A DNA stretch of 21,660 bases from contig DHTF01000119.1 in assembly GCA_002411515.1 (NCBI GenBank), positions 2,191 through 23,850 of the forward strand, given 5' to 3'. The first letter of the stretch is position 1; each line of letters opens with the position of its first letter. Shown piece by piece: positions 7,476 to 15,956 of this stretch. The DNA comes from Proteiniphilum sp. UBA5267 (GTDB lineage: Bacteria > Bacteroidota > Bacteroidia > Bacteroidales > Dysgonomonadaceae). The notes beneath the pieces were generated by a model. The model was not told the DNA's origin. It ran no database searches and was given only the letters and a program-made list of their open reading frames with translations. The position numbers were made by a program, and so were the translations under genes.

Positions 7476-7509
7476 TTGTTCGCAAACTTGTTTCTTTGTT
7501 ATATCTTTG
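7476..7509 (+). promoter_or_regulatory. Putative promoter of the Sus-type operon
   Basis: TATCTTTG at 7502-7509 is an exact match to the Bacteroidota -7 box TAnnTTTG. A TTG at 7476-7478 could be the -33 element, though the 23-bp spacing is a little long. Transcription would start near 7515, leaving a leader of about 200 nt before the first gene at 7717. Confidence 0.6.
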
Positions 7510-7518
7510 TACGATGTA

Positions 7519-7627
7519 ACTCAAATGATAGATACAGTCTTGTTTGTCCGCGACGATTTCGGTAAATAAATCTGTTTTTATTTGAATCAATTGAAATTCA
7601 TTTGAGTGATCCGACTCAGTTGAGTGA
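7519..7627. promoter_or_regulatory. Cluster of inverted and direct repeats in the operon leader
   Basis: ACTCAAATGA (7519-7528) is repeated as its exact reverse complement TCATTTGAGT (7598-7607). TTGAGTGA occurs at 7602-7609 and again at 7620-7627, and ACTCA-GT-TGAGT (7614-7625) is a perfect dyad. These lie downstream of the predicted start site, so they may act as regulator-binding sites or as RNA structure. Confidence 0.4.
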
Positions 7628-7659
7628 AGTACATTGTTATGTATTCCACGAAAGTTAAG

Positions 7660-7681
7660 AAACCCTATTTATTCAGGGTTT
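7660..7681 (+). promoter_or_regulatory. Leader hairpin AAACCCT/AGGGTTT
   Basis: A 7-bp perfect stem with an 8-nt loop (7667-7674), followed by an A/T-rich tract, ends 35 nt before the first ATG of the operon. It could be a weak attenuator or a stability element; the stem is short. Confidence 0.35.
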
Positions 7682-7716
7682 ATTTTATATAAATTTATTC
7701 TAAAAAAAACACAGAA

Positions 7717-9171
7717 ATGCACAGAAGAATTCAAAGAAAGTTATTATCAATTTGTATAGCCGCGCTCATTGGAGTAGGTTTTGGTGTTACAAGTTGCAGT
7801 GATGAGGGAGGGTATTATGGGGCTGAACCGAAGGTTTCCGCCGATCCATCCAAGCCGGTTGTCTTTACTGATTTTTCACCAAAAGAGGGGGCTGTACGTA
7901 CACTGGTTTTTATTGAAGGGAGTAATTTCGGAACAGACATTTCGAATATTGAAGTTACCATTGGGGGAATATCAGCTCCTGTGATTGGCTCCTCCGGTAC
8001 CAAAATCTGCGTCATGACACCCAGACGTTCCGGTCAGGGTGATGTGGCAGTCACGATTAAGGATAAGGAGGGTAAAGTGATCAAGGAGCACCAGTTTGAA
8101 GAACAATTTACACTTCAGCAGGCATTGCAGGTGAATACTTTAACAGGGAAGGTGGATCCGCAAACAAACTCTTCCAGTATCATTAACGGTTCATTTGATG
8201 AGGCTGAATTTCAAAACCCCTGGTGGTTGGAACTTGATATTGATGATGAGGGTAACAAGATCATCTATGTCATTGACCAAGAGAATCTGGCGGCACTTCG
8301 TAAAATAAACCTCACCACCAAGGAGGTCTCGACGGTCTTTATGAAAGGGCAGGCAGGTGTGCATCAGGTAAAATCGATGCTGTTCGATACCCCGACACGC
8401 GACACACTCTTCTTTGTGGATGACAATGGCCGTGGGAACTGGAACGACCGGCATCAGATGCCTAACATACACTACGCTTTACGGAACGAGGGGTTCAGAA
8501 AGGTATACCCTTATCTTTATGCACAATGCTCCTATTCTGCCATATCGATGCAGGATGGCACCATTTTTTATAATACCTGGACATCATCGGAGGTTTATAA
8601 AGCGAAACAGATCTTTGATGAGCAAGCAAAGATGTGGGACGGACAGTCGTTATTCAGTGTGAAAGCCAATTCCAGCGATCATGTCTTCATGTTCCGACAT
8701 CCCGATGACATGTACGTCTATATGACCGGGTTCAATGGTGTGTACCGGTGTGCCTATGATAAAGATAAAAAGGAACTGGTTTCATCAGTACTCCACGTAG
8801 GAAATATCGGTGGTAGTTCGGGTTATGCCGATGCACCTGGAAGCGCTGCCCGCTTTAATCGGCCTCGCCAAGGTGTTTTTGTAAAAAATAAGGAGTATGT
8901 GGCACAGGGGAAGCAGGATGTGTATGATTTCTACCTTTGCGATCATAATAACAACGCGATCCGTAAGGTAACCCCCGATGGGGAAGTCAGTACCTTTGCT
9001 GGACGTGGTAGCCAGGGTGTGGATGGCCAGGTATGGGGCTGGATTGACGGTGAAGCGCGCGAAACGGCCCGCTTCCGAGAACCTACAGGCATCTGTTACG
9101 ATGAAGAAGAAGAGATTTTCTATGTTGCTGACAAAGAAAACAAGCGTATACGCACAATTTCAGTTGAATAA
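7717..9171 (+). CDS. IPT/TIG-domain lipoprotein with NHL-type beta-propeller repeats
   Basis: A 484-residue protein with a signal peptide ending in VTSC (Cys27), so a lipoprotein, probably exported to the outer surface. Residues about 48-115 form an IPT/TIG immunoglobulin-like domain (DFSPKEGAVRTLVFIEGSNFGT, then GDVAVTIKDKEGK). The rest looks like NHL/six-bladed propeller repeats: the clearest are at about 370-428 (GSAARFNRPRQGVFV, then NNAIRKVTPDGEVSTFAG) and 443-482 (ARFREPTGICYD, then FYVADKENKRIRTIS). Proteins of this build are common beside SusC/SusD pairs and are thought to be surface glycan-binding proteins; no catalytic residues are evident. It is the first gene of the operon, 41 bp ahead of the susC-like gene. 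Which glycan it binds cannot be read from the sequence. Confidence 0.85.
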   Translation: MHRRIQRKLLSICIAALIGVGFGVTSCSDEGGYYGAEPKVSADPSKPVVFTDFSPKEGAVRTLVFIEGSNFGTDISNIEVTIGGISAPVIGSSGTKICVMTPRRSGQGDVAVTIKDKEGKVIKEHQFEEQFTLQQALQVNTLTGKVDPQTNSSSIINGSFDEAEFQNPWWLELDIDDEGNKIIYVIDQENLAALRKINLTTKEVSTVFMKGQAGVHQVKSMLFDTPTRDTLFFVDDNGRGNWNDRHQMPNIHYALRNEGFRKVYPYLYAQCSYSAISMQDGTIFYNTWTSSEVYKAKQIFDEQAKMWDGQSLFSVKANSSDHVFMFRHPDDMYVYMTGFNGVYRCAYDKDKKELVSSVLHVGNIGGSSGYADAPGSAARFNRPRQGVFVKNKEYVAQGKQDVYDFYLCDHNNNAIRKVTPDGEVSTFAGRGSQGVDGQVWGWIDGEARETARFREPTGICYDEEEEIFYVADKENKRIRTISVE

Positions 9172-9212
9172 ACCAGAACTACAAATCTAAAAGGAACAAA
9201 AACACACTATTA

Positions 9213-12200
9213 ATGATGAAGAAATATATTCTATCCGTTTTATGCTTACTCTTCTTTGCAATGAGTGCATCTGCGCAAAAAAAGAAGGTCGAGGTCACCG
9301 GAACGATTGTCGACGAAGAGGGATTTCCGATGATCGGTGCAACCGTAATTATTAAAGACAAGCCCGGACTGGGAGTTGCCTCGGATATCGATGGCAATTT
9401 CAAGATAGAGGTCGAGGCATTTCAATATTTGGTTTTCTCCTATATCGGTTATGAAAATCAGGAGCATCTGGTCAAGGACGAGAACATGGTGCTGAATGTC
9501 AAGATGCTGGAGTCAAAAGCTACAGCGCTCGATGAGGTCACCATTACAGGTATGGGACCCCAGAAAAAGGTGACCGTTACCGGAGCCATCACCACCGTTG
9601 AAGTGGGTACGCTGAAGACGTCCTCCTCCAGCATATCCAACTCTTTGGCAGGTAATGTAGCTGGAGTTATGGCGATGCAACGTTCAGGACAACCGGGTTC
9701 CAACACCTCTGAGTTCTGGATTCGTGGTATATCCACATTTGGGGGCAGCTCCAGTGCGCTGATCCTGGTGGACGGGTTTGAACGAAGCATGGATGAACTC
9801 AATATTGAAGATATCGAGTCTTTCTCAGTACTGAAAGATGCCTCTGCTACTGCAATCTATGGATCACGTGGTGCAAATGGGGTTATCCTGATCAACACAA
9901 AAAGAGGTAACGACGGAAAAGTAGAGGTGAATGCCAAGACGGAATATACCTGGACTACCCGCACGCGGACACCAAAATTCGTGGATGGGCTGAGGTACGC
10001 ATCTATGGCCAACGAGGCGCGTACTAGCCGTAATCAGAGAACCGTCTATTCCGATCAGGAGTTAATGATGATCGGTGAACAGCTCGACCCTGATATTTAT
10101 CCCAATGTAGACTGGATGGGTCTTTTATTAAAGGATGGTGCACCCACCTACCGCTCTTCAGTGAGTGTGAAAGGGGGAGGATCGAAAGCCAGGTATTATC
10201 TATCCGGCAGTTTCCTTGATGAAGGTGGAATGTACAATGTGGACAAAACGATGAAGGAGTATAGTACGAATGCCAACTATCAGCGCTATAACTATCGGAT
10301 GAACATTGATATGAACATCACTTCCACTACACTGGTTCAGGTGGGTATTGGCGGAGCACTGGAGAAAACGAACCGCTCCGGTGTGGTCAATACCGATGAT
10401 ATCTGGTACTCCGTATTCGGTTACAATCCTGTCACGATGCCGGTGATGTATTCGAATGGATATGTTCCTGTCATGCAGAAAGAAGGAACATTCACATCAT
10501 CTTGGGAAGCAGCCTATAACCCTTGGATAGCTGCCACCCAAACAGGATATTCCGAGATATGGCAAAACACCATCAATTCGAATATTACTTTAGAGCAAAA
10601 GCTCGATTTCATTACTGAAGGATTGAAATTTACAGGGCGTTTCGGATATGATACCTATAATTACAACTATATCCAGCGCCGGAAAAACCCGGAGATGTGG
10701 AGGGCTGAACGGCAACGTGATTCAAACGGAGCGATTGTATTTAACCGTTTGGTGCCGGAACGGTTGATGTCGCAGAATTCCTCGGCAACAGGAGACAGAA
10801 AGGAATTTGTTGAAGCGGAATTATCTTACGGCAGAAATTTTGGTGATCACAACATCGGGAGTGTCCTCAAATATACACATGATAATTATGTGAATACCTC
10901 GGGTTTTGGAAGTGATATCATGCAAGGTATCGCCCGACGCCACCAGGGATTGGCAGGGAACTTCTCATATGGATACAAGAATCGCTATTTGCTGAACTAC
11001 AATTTCGGGTACAACGGATCGGAGAACTTTGCCAAAGGACATCAATTTGGCTTCTTCCCGGCCTATTCAGCTGCATGGAACATAGCTGAAGAAAATTTCG
11101 TAAGGGACAATATTGACTGGCTAGGGATGTTAAAAATACGCTATTCATATGGAGAGGTAGGTAGTGATAACTCCTCTTCTCGCTTTCCCTATCTGGCCAA
11201 TTTCGGCAACTATGAACGCAGTACAGGGGCCGGTAATCAGGAGGTCTATTACAACTGGGGCGACATGAACAGTGCATTTGGTTATCCCGGCTTGAGCTAT
11301 ACCCGTGTATCATCGAATAATGTAACCTGGGAGATCGCTAAAAAGCACGATGTGGGTATTGACCTCTATCTCTGGGGAGATAAATTTGGCCTTACATTGG
11401 ACTATTTTGATGAAAAAAGAGAAGGAATCTATATGGGTCGGGACTATCTGTCCGATATGGTCGGTATCCAGGGTGACAACCCATCAGCTAATGTGGGGAG
11501 TGTGAAGTCGGAAGGGTTCGACGGCAACTTCAAATTTGATGAAAGGATTGGAGAAGTAGCTTTTCAGGTACGGGGGAACTTCACCTACAGCAAGAATGAA
11601 ATTCTGGAAGCTGATGAGATGGTAAACCGTTATCCCTACCTTCGTCGTACCGGCTTTCGGGTAGATCAGGCAAAAGGATTGGTTGCTTTAGGCCTTTTCG
11701 AAGATTATGATGATATCCGGAACAGTCCTCGTCAGGATTTTGCTGATGTTAGAGATGTGATGCCCGGGGATATTAAATACAAGGACGTCAACGGTGATGG
11801 TATCGTGAATAATGACGATATTGTACCCATTGGAGCCACTACAAGACCCAATCTTATTTACGGCTTGGGACTCTCCGCTTCCTGGAAGGGGTTTGACTTT
11901 AACCTCCATTTTCAAGGTGCAGGGAAATCCAATTTCTTTATCAACGGATTCACTGTTTATCCTTTCATCAATGGTGAATGGGGAAATATTCTGGAAGAGA
12001 TGGCAGACTCCAATCGTTGGATCCTGGGGGTCAATGAAGATCCACAAGCCGAATACCCTCGATTAAGTTACGGAGGGAATGCAAACAATTACCGCCCTTC
12101 CACCTATTGGCTTAGAGATGGTTCGTATCTCCGGCTGAAAACGCTGGAGATGGGGTATACCTTGCCCAAGTCACTGACCCAAAAGCTCTATCTGGATAAG

Positions 12201-12338
12201 GTGCGTCTGCATGTAATCGGTCAGAACCTGTTGACATTCTCTAAATTTAAATTGTGGGATCCGGAAATGGGAAGCTCCAACGGGATGAAATATCCGCTGG
12301 GAAAAACAGTCACATTTGGATTGACCGTAAATCTTTAA
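9213..12338 (+). CDS. SusC/RagA-family TonB-dependent outer-membrane glycan transporter
   Basis: A 1041-residue protein. The signal peptide is cut after about residue 21 (FFAMSASA-Q). A carboxypeptidase-regulatory-like domain follows directly (about 27-108: VTGTIVDEEGFPMIGATVII, then SDIDGNFKI). The plug domain comes next (about 115-230), with the SusC signatures DEVTITGMG, RGISTFGGSSSALILVDGFE and LKDASATAIYGSRGANGVIL. The rest is a 22-strand-type barrel with frequent aromatic and Gly pairs. No STN domain precedes the CarboxypepD region, so the anti-sigma/ECF signalling used by many SusC proteins is unlikely here. It would form a channel with the following SusD lipoprotein to import oligosaccharides using TonB energy. 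A second in-frame ATG at 9216 is equally possible as the start. Confidence 0.96.
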   Translation: MMKKYILSVLCLLFFAMSASAQKKKVEVTGTIVDEEGFPMIGATVIIKDKPGLGVASDIDGNFKIEVEAFQYLVFSYIGYENQEHLVKDENMVLNVKMLESKATALDEVTITGMGPQKKVTVTGAITTVEVGTLKTSSSSISNSLAGNVAGVMAMQRSGQPGSNTSEFWIRGISTFGGSSSALILVDGFERSMDELNIEDIESFSVLKDASATAIYGSRGANGVILINTKRGNDGKVEVNAKTEYTWTTRTRTPKFVDGLRYASMANEARTSRNQRTVYSDQELMMIGEQLDPDIYPNVDWMGLLLKDGAPTYRSSVSVKGGGSKARYYLSGSFLDEGGMYNVDKTMKEYSTNANYQRYNYRMNIDMNITSTTLVQVGIGGALEKTNRSGVVNTDDIWYSVFGYNPVTMPVMYSNGYVPVMQKEGTFTSSWEAAYNPWIAATQTGYSEIWQNTINSNITLEQKLDFITEGLKFTGRFGYDTYNYNYIQRRKNPEMWRAERQRDSNGAIVFNRLVPERLMSQNSSATGDRKEFVEAELSYGRNFGDHNIGSVLKYTHDNYVNTSGFGSDIMQGIARRHQGLAGNFSYGYKNRYLLNYNFGYNGSENFAKGHQFGFFPAYSAAWNIAEENFVRDNIDWLGMLKIRYSYGEVGSDNSSSRFPYLANFGNYERSTGAGNQEVYYNWGDMNSAFGYPGLSYTRVSSNNVTWEIAKKHDVGIDLYLWGDKFGLTLDYFDEKREGIYMGRDYLSDMVGIQGDNPSANVGSVKSEGFDGNFKFDERIGEVAFQVRGNFTYSKNEILEADEMVNRYPYLRRTGFRVDQAKGLVALGLFEDYDDIRNSPRQDFADVRDVMPGDIKYKDVNGDGIVNNDDIVPIGATTRPNLIYGLGLSASWKGFDFNLHFQGAGKSNFFINGFTVYPFINGEWGNILEEMADSNRWILGVNEDPQAEYPRLSYGGNANNYRPSTYWLRDGSYLRLKTLEMGYTLPKSLTQKLYLDKVRLHVIGQNLLTFSKFKLWDPEMGSSNGMKYPLGKTVTFGLTVNL

Positions 12339-12360
12339 TTTTTAATCTGAATAAGAAACA

Positions 12361-12392
12361 TATAATGGTGTGAAATAAGCAGGATCATTATA
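12361..12392 (+). repeat. Weak inverted repeat in the susC-susD gap
   Basis: TATAATG (12361-12367) and CATTATA (12386-12392) can form a short AT-rich stem with an 18-nt loop in the 114-bp space between the two genes. There is no T-run. It might affect relative expression, but the stem is weak. Confidence 0.25.
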
Positions 12393-12452
12393 GACAAATA
12401 CAAATGATTTAGCGAGTAATGTACATCATAAAGAAGAAAATAAAATAATCGT

Positions 12453-14480
12453 ATGAAAAGAAAATATTTTCTATTAACTGTTATTGTGGGCTTGGGCACG
12501 TTCTTCCAATCCTGTTCCGATTATCTGGATGTTGAACGTTATTTCAGTGACAGACAGAATCTGGAACGAATATTTAATAGCCGTGATTACACTGAAGAGT
12601 GGCTGGCCAACGCTTATTACCAGCTTCTTTCCTTCAATCTGGAGGTTGGACATGTGCGGTTTACGCTGACAAACTACTCGGATGACATGATCTTTACGGA
12701 GGGTGGGGCCGGAATCTCATTCTCAAACTATAAATTTGGCCAATATGGGCCACAATACGGGGGTAATGTTGGTGATCTTATTTCTAGACCCTGGGATCAG
12801 TCCTATGAAGGTATTCGCCAGGCTTCCATTTTCATTCAAAATGTGCATCCGGGGGATGAGATTACCGAAGAGAGATACAAGGATCTCAAGGGACAGGCCT
12901 ACTTTATCCGTGGTTACCTCTATTGGCTTCTGTTGAGAAAATATGGTCCTGTACCTATCTTGCCTGATGAAGGACTCGACTATGAGGCGTCATACACCGA
13001 TCTGGCTTATCCGAGGAACAGTTACGACGAATGTGTGGAGTACATCTCCGAACAGATGCTGCTGGCTGCCGACCATCTTGTAAGTGACCGCAGTAGCCGC
13101 GATGCCTCACGCCCTACAAAAGGTGCAGCATTGGCTGTTCGTGCAAAAGCCTATCTTTACGGAGCAAGCCCGTTAATGAATGGAAATACGGAGATGTCCT
13201 CCTTTGTTGATGACAAGGGTCGGAATCTTATCTCTCAGGAATATGATGAAGAGAAATGGGCTAAAGCCGCCGCCGCCGCTTTGGATGTGATGCGGTTGGG
13301 AAAATATGAAATTTATGTCGCTCCAAAACGTAAAAACGGGGGGCTATGGGGTGCCTATCCCAAAACCATTGAGCCTCCCTATCATCCTGTATACTCTGAG
13401 AAGTCATGGAAGGAAGGCGGATGGAATGATATTGATCCGTTGGATTCTTACCGGGCACTCTTTAATGGTGACTTGTATGTCTCAGAAAATCCGGAGCTGA
13501 TCTTTTCGCGTGGTGATAATCAACTGAACGATGAGTATGGTATTCAATCGATGTCGCGTCACCAGATGCCGGTGAGTAGAGGTGGCGGATGGAACTGTCA
13601 CGGTATCACAGGTAAGCAGTGTGATGCTTATGCCATGAATGATGGTTCAACTTTTGACCGCTCTACCAGCCCGAAAGGCTTTACACAGAGGGATGGTGAA
13701 TACCCCTATTTGAGAAAAGATGTATGGCTTGAATATGCCAACAGGGAGCCCCGTTTCTACGCTTCGGTTGCCTTCAGCGGCGCTCATTGGTCATGTACAA
13801 GCGCAAAAGATCCAAATAACCGTGATTTTCAGACTTTCTACTATTACGGTGAAGATGATGGTCGGAAAATTGTGAGCACCGACGACCGCTGGATTCCTAC
13901 CGGTATTGGAATGATGAAATTTGTGAACCCGAAAGAGAGCTATAAAGATGGCGCCGTTTATCCTAAGGTAGATCCTGCTATCCGTTATGCTGACATCTTG
14001 TTGATGTATGCCGAAGCACTGAATGAATTGACTACCACCTATCAGATCGCTTCATGGGACGGCAGTGAAACTTATTCGATATCTCGTGATGTTGCCGCAA
14101 TGAAGGCTGCCGTGCTTCCTGTGCGACTGCGGGCAGGATTACCCAATTTTGATGAAATTGGTATGGGTGATCTCTATACCAACCCGGATGAGTTAAGAAC
14201 AGTTCTTAAACGTGAGCGTCAGATTGAGTTCCTTGGAGAGAACCAGCGCTATTTTGACCTTCGTCGTTGGAAAGATGCTCCTGAAGAAGAGAGCCAGATG
14301 ATCTATGGTTGTAACACTACCGTACCGAAAGAGTCTCGTGAATTTTTCTACGAACAAGTGGTTGTTCCCAGCGTACAAACTTCATGGTCTATGAAAAAAT
14401 ATTTTTGGCCGATTGCTTACAATGAGTTGAAAAGGAATGCCCGTTTGACTCAGGCTCCCGGATGGCCCTCTTTTGATTAA
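12453..14480 (+). CDS. SusD/RagB-family outer-membrane glycan-binding lipoprotein
   Basis: A 675-residue protein with signal peptide MKRKYFLLTVIVGLGTFFQSC; Cys21 is the lipidation site. The family features are clear: YLDVERYFSDRQNLERIF after the signal, a TPR-like helix with LKGQAYFIRGYLYWLLLRKYGPVPI, YADILLMYAEALNEL, and near the C-terminus VLKRERQIEFLGENQRYFDLRRWKDA. It acts as the lid of the SusC channel, capturing oligosaccharides at the cell surface. It is somewhat longer than a typical SusD (about 500-620), mainly in the middle of the protein, where variation usually reflects ligand specificity. It follows the susC-like gene after 114 bp. The actual ligand is unknown. Confidence 0.95.
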   Translation: MKRKYFLLTVIVGLGTFFQSCSDYLDVERYFSDRQNLERIFNSRDYTEEWLANAYYQLLSFNLEVGHVRFTLTNYSDDMIFTEGGAGISFSNYKFGQYGPQYGGNVGDLISRPWDQSYEGIRQASIFIQNVHPGDEITEERYKDLKGQAYFIRGYLYWLLLRKYGPVPILPDEGLDYEASYTDLAYPRNSYDECVEYISEQMLLAADHLVSDRSSRDASRPTKGAALAVRAKAYLYGASPLMNGNTEMSSFVDDKGRNLISQEYDEEKWAKAAAAALDVMRLGKYEIYVAPKRKNGGLWGAYPKTIEPPYHPVYSEKSWKEGGWNDIDPLDSYRALFNGDLYVSENPELIFSRGDNQLNDEYGIQSMSRHQMPVSRGGGWNCHGITGKQCDAYAMNDGSTFDRSTSPKGFTQRDGEYPYLRKDVWLEYANREPRFYASVAFSGAHWSCTSAKDPNNRDFQTFYYYGEDDGRKIVSTDDRWIPTGIGMMKFVNPKESYKDGAVYPKVDPAIRYADILLMYAEALNELTTTYQIASWDGSETYSISRDVAAMKAAVLPVRLRAGLPNFDEIGMGDLYTNPDELRTVLKRERQIEFLGENQRYFDLRRWKDAPEEESQMIYGCNTTVPKESREFFYEQVVVPSVQTSWSMKKYFWPIAYNELKRNARLTQAPGWPSFD

Positions 14481-14531
14481 TGAGTCATGTAAATTCATAA
14501 GATATATTTGAAAATTACAAATTCTAATTAT

Positions 14532-15575
14532 ATGAAAAAGATATATTTATATTTGACGATTCTGTTTGCTCTTCTTGTTACGCTCTCCGGGTGTAATAAT
14601 GAGTGGGAGGATGAGTTGTATACCAGAATGGTATCATTAAAAGCCCCGATTAACAGGGAAGATGTCTCTGTTATTTATCTCAGATACAAACCGGATAATG
14701 AGAAGGTAACGTTTAAGCTTCCCGTTGTTGTTAGCGGATCGCAGACCAATGACCGCGATTATAAAGTACGCATTGGTGTTGATAACGATACGTTGAACTA
14801 CCTGAATTTTGACCGGTATGCCGAACGGAGTGATTTGTATTACAGACAGTTGTCGGAGGAGTTCTATGAATTGCCTTCACAAACCTGTCATATCCCAGCA
14901 GGGAGTGATGTGGCTCATTTTAATATCGACTTTAATTTCTCCGGATTGGACCTTGTAGAGAAGTGGGTTTTGCCTCTCACGATTATGCCCGATCCCTCCT
15001 ATACATTGAATACCTATAAGGGCAGACAAAAAGCGTTGCTCTGGGTAATGCCGTTTAATGACTATTCAGGCGTTTACAATGCCGGTAGTATGTATGTTTA
15101 CTTCGGCGAAAACACCACTAAGTATATGACCGCAAGTACACGTGAGACACGGGTTGTGGATGAGAATACTATCTTCTTTTATGCCGGAATAACCGAAGAG
15201 CTGGCTGAAAACCGGGGTGACTTTAAAATTAAATGTGAATTTCTGGAGCCTGATGAGGTGACTGAGATTGAAGGCTCAACCAGAGAAGATGGTACACCTC
15301 TCCTTCTAAAAAAGGGCAAATTGCTGTTAAGTGCAGAGAACCCGGATCTGGAATTCGAAGTCATAGGAGCGCCTGCTTACGAGATTAAAGAGGAGTTAGA
15401 TATCGACAGACCCCATATTATTAAACGCTTTTTTACCTTGACCCTGGAGTACAAGTACAAAGACAGCGCTTCCAGTGAAAACATGGTGTTCCCATACAGA
15501 TGTAAAGGAACCATGCTCATGCAGCGTAATGTGAGTACATTGATACCGGATGAGGACCAGGCAATATTCTGGTGA
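14532..15575 (+). CDS. SusE/F-position surface lipoprotein (DUF1735-like), likely glycan-binding
   Basis: I take the ATG at 14532 rather than 14508, because it starts the signal peptide MKKIYLYLTILFALLVTLSGC directly; Cys21 (LSGC) is the lipobox, giving 347 residues. The N-terminal half (about 25-165) resembles the BT_3987-like/DUF1735 immunoglobulin-type domain, with VIYLRYKPDNEKVTFKLPVV, SQTNDRDYKVRI and VLPLTI. The C-terminal half (NDYSGVYNAGSMYVYFGENT onward) resembles the DUF4361-type domain that often follows. No catalytic motif is seen. It is the last gene of the operon, 51 bp after susD, and probably supplies a second glycan-binding surface. Domain names are from memory of the families, without a search. 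Confidence 0.8.
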   Translation: MKKIYLYLTILFALLVTLSGCNNEWEDELYTRMVSLKAPINREDVSVIYLRYKPDNEKVTFKLPVVVSGSQTNDRDYKVRIGVDNDTLNYLNFDRYAERSDLYYRQLSEEFYELPSQTCHIPAGSDVAHFNIDFNFSGLDLVEKWVLPLTIMPDPSYTLNTYKGRQKALLWVMPFNDYSGVYNAGSMYVYFGENTTKYMTASTRETRVVDENTIFFYAGITEELAENRGDFKIKCEFLEPDEVTEIEGSTREDGTPLLLKKGKLLLSAENPDLEFEVIGAPAYEIKEELDIDRPHIIKRFFTLTLEYKYKDSASSENMVFPYRCKGTMLMQRNVSTLIPDEDQAIFW

Positions 15576-15640
15576 CAATTGTGTCATGATGGTAAGAATT
15601 TGTGCACACAAGTAATTCACAGGTATATAGATTTGTTGGA

Positions 15641-15674
15641 GGCTGTCTCAAAATAGAGACAGTCTCTTTTTTTT
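15641..15674 (+). terminator. Intrinsic terminator of the Sus-type operon
   Basis: GGCTGTCTC (15641-15649) pairs with GAGACAGTC (15656-15664) with one G-U pair, loop AAAATA, followed by TC and a run of eight T. It is 66 bp after the stop of the last operon gene. Confidence 0.8.
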
Positions 15675-15903
15675 ATACCATTTAAAAAGAAAGCAAGTTC
15701 TCATTACTATCAACGAAAACTTGCCTAATTACTTAAAAAATAGTAAACGATCCGGTACGGTTTGTTCACCGCATCGAGGTTTTTGCCACGATTGTGAAGT
15801 TCCTGGATGCAGAAGGTTTCGTTAGCCTGGAAAGGACCTATGCAAAGGGAAGGCCGTGACAGAAGTGGAGATGAAATCGGTTCTTTCTGAAAAAGTGAAA
15901 TAG

Positions 15904-15939
15904 AAAAAAGGCCATCTCATGTTATATTATGAGACAGCC
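15904..15939 (-). terminator. Intrinsic terminator of the tryptophanase-family gene
   Basis: On the minus strand GGCTGTCTCAT pairs with ATGAGATGGCC over 11 bp, two of them wobble pairs that work only in the minus-strand RNA, then a run of six T. It starts 18 bp past the stop at 15957. Confidence 0.7.
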
Positions 15940-15956
15940 TCCTCCCCAATTATGTG

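Larger units (their letters stand above)
15638..15942. repeat. 305-bp segment bounded by a 13-bp perfect inverted repeat
   Basis: GGAGGCTGTCTCA at 15638-15650 is exactly inverted at 15930-15942. Each copy is part of a terminator hairpin. No target-site duplication is visible at the ends and no transposase is recognisable inside. It is either two terminators of one repeat family in opposite orientation or a MITE-like remnant. Confidence 0.45.
15576..15956. other. Convergent intergenic region with two opposed terminators
   Basis: A 381-bp gap where the plus-strand Sus-type operon meets the minus-strand lyase-family gene. A terminator serves each side (15641-15674 plus; 15904-15939 minus). Between them is an inverted repeat GCAAGTT/AACTTGC (15693-15699/15718-15724) and an open stretch of about 40 codons without a start (15737-15859), which I do not recognise; it may be a decayed gene piece. 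Confidence 0.5.

Noticed and set aside
7384..7590. 68-codon minus-strand open frame upstream of the Sus-type operon
   Set aside because: It overlaps the predicted promoter and leader repeats and has no recognisable features.
15638..15942. Intact insertion sequence
   Set aside because: The interior of about 280 bp is too short for a transposase and no target-site duplication is visible; the inverted repeat can be explained by two opposed terminators.
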